In this document: in pieces, positions 6,071 through 7,465 of the stretch
Layout of the letters: every line of letters begins with the position of its first letter
How positions within the stretch are numbered: position 1 is the stretch's first letter
From: Chloroflexia bacterium
GTDB taxonomy: Bacteria; Chloroflexota; Chloroflexia; Thermomicrobiales; JALYUS01
NCBI GenBank assembly: GCA_025928215.1
Contig: JAICJW010000227.1
Coordinates: 1-7,465, forward strand
Direction of reading: 5' to 3'
DNA length: 7,465 bases
Notes under the pieces: model-generated
What the model saw: only the letters and a program-made list of their open reading frames with translations
Databases searched by the model: none
What the model was told of the DNA's origin: nothing
Program-made: the position numbers and the translations under genes

Positions 6071-6313
6071 ATGGCCTATATCATCGCGGAACCGTGCATT
6101 GGGGTGAAGGACGCCTCCTGCGTCGAGGTCTGCCCGGTCGATTGCATCCATGCCACCGATGACGACGAGATGTACTACATCGACCCGAACGAGTGCATCG
6201 ACTGCGGCGTCTGTGCGCCGGAGTGTCCGGTGGACGCGATCTTCTTCGAGCCGGACCTGCCGGACGAGTGGAAGCGCTTCATTCAGATCAACGCCGATTA
6301 CTTCAAGAAGTGA
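6071..6313 (+). CDS. Seven-iron ferredoxin ([3Fe-4S][4Fe-4S])
   Basis: This 80-residue electron carrier has the N-terminal pattern of 7Fe ferredoxins: Cys9-x7-Cys17-x3-Cys21-Pro, then Cys42-x2-Cys45-x2-Cys48-x3-Cys52-Pro. By analogy with Azotobacter FdI, Cys9, Cys17 and Cys52 would hold the [3Fe-4S] cluster and Cys21, Cys42, Cys45 and Cys48 the [4Fe-4S] cluster; Cys25 is the usual extra Cys. The C-terminus (PDLPDEWKRFIQINADYF) matches the family, which lacks the long extension of FdI. ATG 6071 was chosen with GAGGA (6058-6062) upstream; a TTG at 6065 would add only two residues. The ferredoxin sits between two MIP18/DUF59 genes, spaced 55 and 31 bases, so it is likely co-transcribed with them. 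Its redox partner is not known. Confidence 0.95.
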   Translation: MAYIIAEPCIGVKDASCVEVCPVDCIHATDDDEMYYIDPNECIDCGVCAPECPVDAIFFEPDLPDEWKRFIQINADYFKK

Positions 6314-6344
6314 GCCGCGACCATCGGCATCGGGAGGTTCCCAC

Positions 6345-6656
6345 ATGGACACATACGTCGAACGGACCATCTCAGCCGCGAATACCCCGCCGACGCGGGA
6401 ACATGTCCTGGCGCTGCTGCGCGGCGTGCAGGACCCGCACTCGGGCCTCGATCTCGTCACGCTCGACTGGGTTGAGAATGTCACGGTCATCCATCCGCAG
6501 GTGATTGTCGCGCTCCACCCGCCCGGACGGATCTGCGCCACGCACTGCGCGATCGAGACGGCGATTGAACGGACGCTCCGGCCGCTGATCGGGACGGATC
6601 GATTGCGGCTGCGGGTGCGCTGGGACACGGATTGGCACCCCGACGATGAATGGTGA
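6345..6656 (+). CDS. Diverged MIP18/DUF59-like protein
   Basis: This 103-residue protein is a second MIP18-type domain that aligns along its length with the protein at 5713-6015. DPHSGLDLVTLDWVENV (30-46) matches DPELGLDIVTLGLVYGV, and the end VRWDTDWHP (91-99) matches IVWEPPWHP. The usual GCP motif is changed to GRICATHC: Cys64 aligns with the conserved Cys but the Pro is Ala, and a further Cys68 creates a C-x3-C pair. This suggests duplication followed by functional change, perhaps a binding partner for the first copy. ATG 6345 follows GGGAGG (6332-6337) by 7 bases. The gene ends the compact operon; the next gene starts over 200 bases later. Recognition as DUF59 rests on similarity to the neighbour rather than on an intact signature. 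Confidence 0.75.
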   Translation: MDTYVERTISAANTPPTREHVLALLRGVQDPHSGLDLVTLDWVENVTVIHPQVIVALHPPGRICATHCAIETAIERTLRPLIGTDRLRLRVRWDTDWHPDDEW

Positions 6657-6742
6657 CGGAGCCTCGACCTATGTTCCCCTCTGCCGTCGGCACACGACCT
6701 GCGGCATCGGCGTGCGGCGGGGTACCACGCTGCAGCGACGCG

Positions 6743-6762
6743 GATGCGCCTCTCACCGCATC
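6743..6762 (+). other. Weak stem-loop in the 212-base gap after the second MIP18 gene
   Basis: The gap 6657-6868 shows no convincing gene. GATGCG and CGCATC pair across an 8-base loop and are followed by TTG rather than a T-run. It might mark the end of the operon but is weak as a terminator. No clear promoter for the following gene is visible. Confidence 0.25.
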
Positions 6763-6868
6763 TTGCATCGGCACCGGACAGCGGAGGCATGCCATGGACA
6801 ACCGCGACTAGCATGGCGCGCCCACGGAGGAGAGCCCCGGCAACGGCATGCGAGGTCGAGGAATCGCC

Positions 6869-7372
6869 ATGGCCGATGAAAACACTGCCACGCAGGCCAA
6901 GATCGCACTCCGGGAAGCTAGGCGGATCATGCTCGGACACCGGTTGACCTATTCCCGCATCCAGGTACGGTTGCGCGAGGCGGCGATTGAGCAAGCCGAG
7001 GAGCAGGTCGCTGCGTTGCAGGCGCGCGCGGACGCCTTGGAACCGCTGGTGACTGCGGACATGCGTCGGGTGGCGGAACTGACGGTGGAGGCCGAGCAGA
7101 TCCGCCTCCGCGCCGTCGCGGCGGCACTGGAACAGATCCTTATCGAACTCACCGCCACCGTCGGGGCGATCGGTGTGCAGGTCAGGCAACTCCGCACCGA
7201 CCTCCAGACGGCGGTCGCGCAGGTGGAGCGGGCGCAGCGCTATGCGGACACCTTGCCGGTGGGGCTTCTGCGGGAGCGCGTCGCGGCGAACGAGGCGGCC
7301 GAGCGGCTGCGCGCCATGGATGAACTGATGCATCTGCTTTGCTCTCTCCTGAGCAAGCAGGAACCCCCATGA
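6869..7372 (+). CDS. Hypothetical coiled-coil protein
   Basis: This 167-residue soluble protein is almost wholly helical, rich in Ala, Glu, Arg, Leu and Gln, with long heptad-like stretches (about 33-60, 66-95 and 103-126) and no glycine-rich or catalytic motif. A possible helix break lies near TLPVG (128-132). I recognise no family. Shape and length suggest a structural or adaptor protein, or a helical-hairpin subunit, but similarity to such proteins would only reflect coiled-coil composition. ATG 6869 was chosen because GAGGAA (6858-6863) lies 5 bases upstream; an in-frame ATG at 6848 has no good ribosome binding site. Its TGA overlaps the ATG of the DUF488 gene (ATGA at 7369-7372), indicating translational coupling and perhaps a shared function. 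Confidence 0.75.
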   Translation: MADENTATQAKIALREARRIMLGHRLTYSRIQVRLREAAIEQAEEQVAALQARADALEPLVTADMRRVAELTVEAEQIRLRAVAAALEQILIELTATVGAIGVQVRQLRTDLQTAVAQVERAQRYADTLPVGLLRERVAANEAAERLRAMDELMHLLCSLLSKQEPP

Positions 7373-7465
7373 TTGCGATGAAACGTGTGTATGATCCGGC
7401 CGCGAAGGAGGATGGTTATCGCGTGCTGGCCGAACGGCTCTGGCCGCGCGGCATGAGCAAGGTTA
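7369..7465 (+). CDS. DUF488 (YeaO-like) family protein, N-terminal part (partial)
   Basis: The first 32 residues read MIAMKRVYDPAAKEDGYRVL then AERLWPRGMSKV before the window ends. The pattern KRVYDP-x5-DGYRVL-x-x-RLWPRG is the conserved start of the DUF488/COG3189 family, which includes E. coli YeaO and whose function is not established. The start is ATG 7369, overlapping the stop of the coiled-coil gene, with AGGA at 7359-7362. An in-frame ATG at 7378 would start directly at MKRVYDP and is also plausible. Confidence 0.9.
   Translation, partial: MIAMKRVYDPAAKEDGYRVLAERLWPRGMSKV

Noticed and set aside
6646..6879. 77-codon ORF across the gap after the second MIP18 gene
   Set aside because: It is rich in Arg, His and Cys, has no ribosome binding site, and overlaps both neighbouring genes out of frame.
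6032..7333. 433-codon minus-strand frame spanning ferredoxin, MIP18 and coiled-coil genes
   Set aside because: It is low-complexity and crosses several real genes and an intergenic gap; no recognisable domain.

Overview
This is a high-GC, gene-dense bacterial window with short intergenic gaps and clear Shine-Dalgarno sequences. The gene content (persulfide dioxygenase-rhodanese fusion, TauE/SafE, DUF2249 proteins, a COX1-like membrane protein, MIP18/DUF59 proteins and a 7Fe ferredoxin) suggests an aerobic or facultative, metabolically versatile bacterium. Chloroflexota of the Thermomicrobia/Sphaerobacter type would fit, but that is a low-confidence inference from memory. I see no rRNA, tRNA, CRISPR array or intact insertion sequence, and no gene-free stretch longer than about 215 bases.

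Region 1 (1-2528, + strand) is a sulfane-sulfur module. It holds the end of a rhodanese-like protein, then a CstB-like protein (metallo-beta-lactamase domain, a rhodanese-like domain without the active-site Cys, and an active rhodanese domain). A 30-residue membrane peptide, a leader with two stem-loops and a TauE/SafE permease follow. The simplest reading is that persulfide is oxidised to sulfite or thiosulfate and the anionic product is exported.

Region 2 (2549-3163, - strand) is a degenerate locus. A promoter, ribosome binding site and the first ~60 residues of a glycerol-dehydrogenase-like protein run in frame into a transposase-like helix-turn-helix segment and an unrecognised tail. It looks like a gene cut by a former mobile element.

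Region 3 (3319-6656) holds two divergent DUF2249 genes, a stand-alone one on the - strand and a cupin-DUF2249 fusion on the + strand. They share a ~200-base intergenic region containing a CRP/FNR-type palindrome. The + strand gene heads a compact probable operon: cupin-DUF2249, a 12-helix COX1/NnrS-like membrane protein, a MIP18/DUF59 protein, a 7Fe ferredoxin, and a second, diverged MIP18/DUF59 protein. DUF2249 and NnrS-like genes are repeatedly associated with nitric-oxide and nitrogen-oxide metabolism, and MIP18/DUF59 proteins with Fe-S cluster maturation. The operon may therefore combine haem or gas handling, Fe-S maturation and low-potential electron transfer. That joint role is inference.

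Region 4 (6869-7465) encodes a 167-residue coiled-coil protein whose stop overlaps the start of a DUF488 (YeaO-like) gene that runs off the window.
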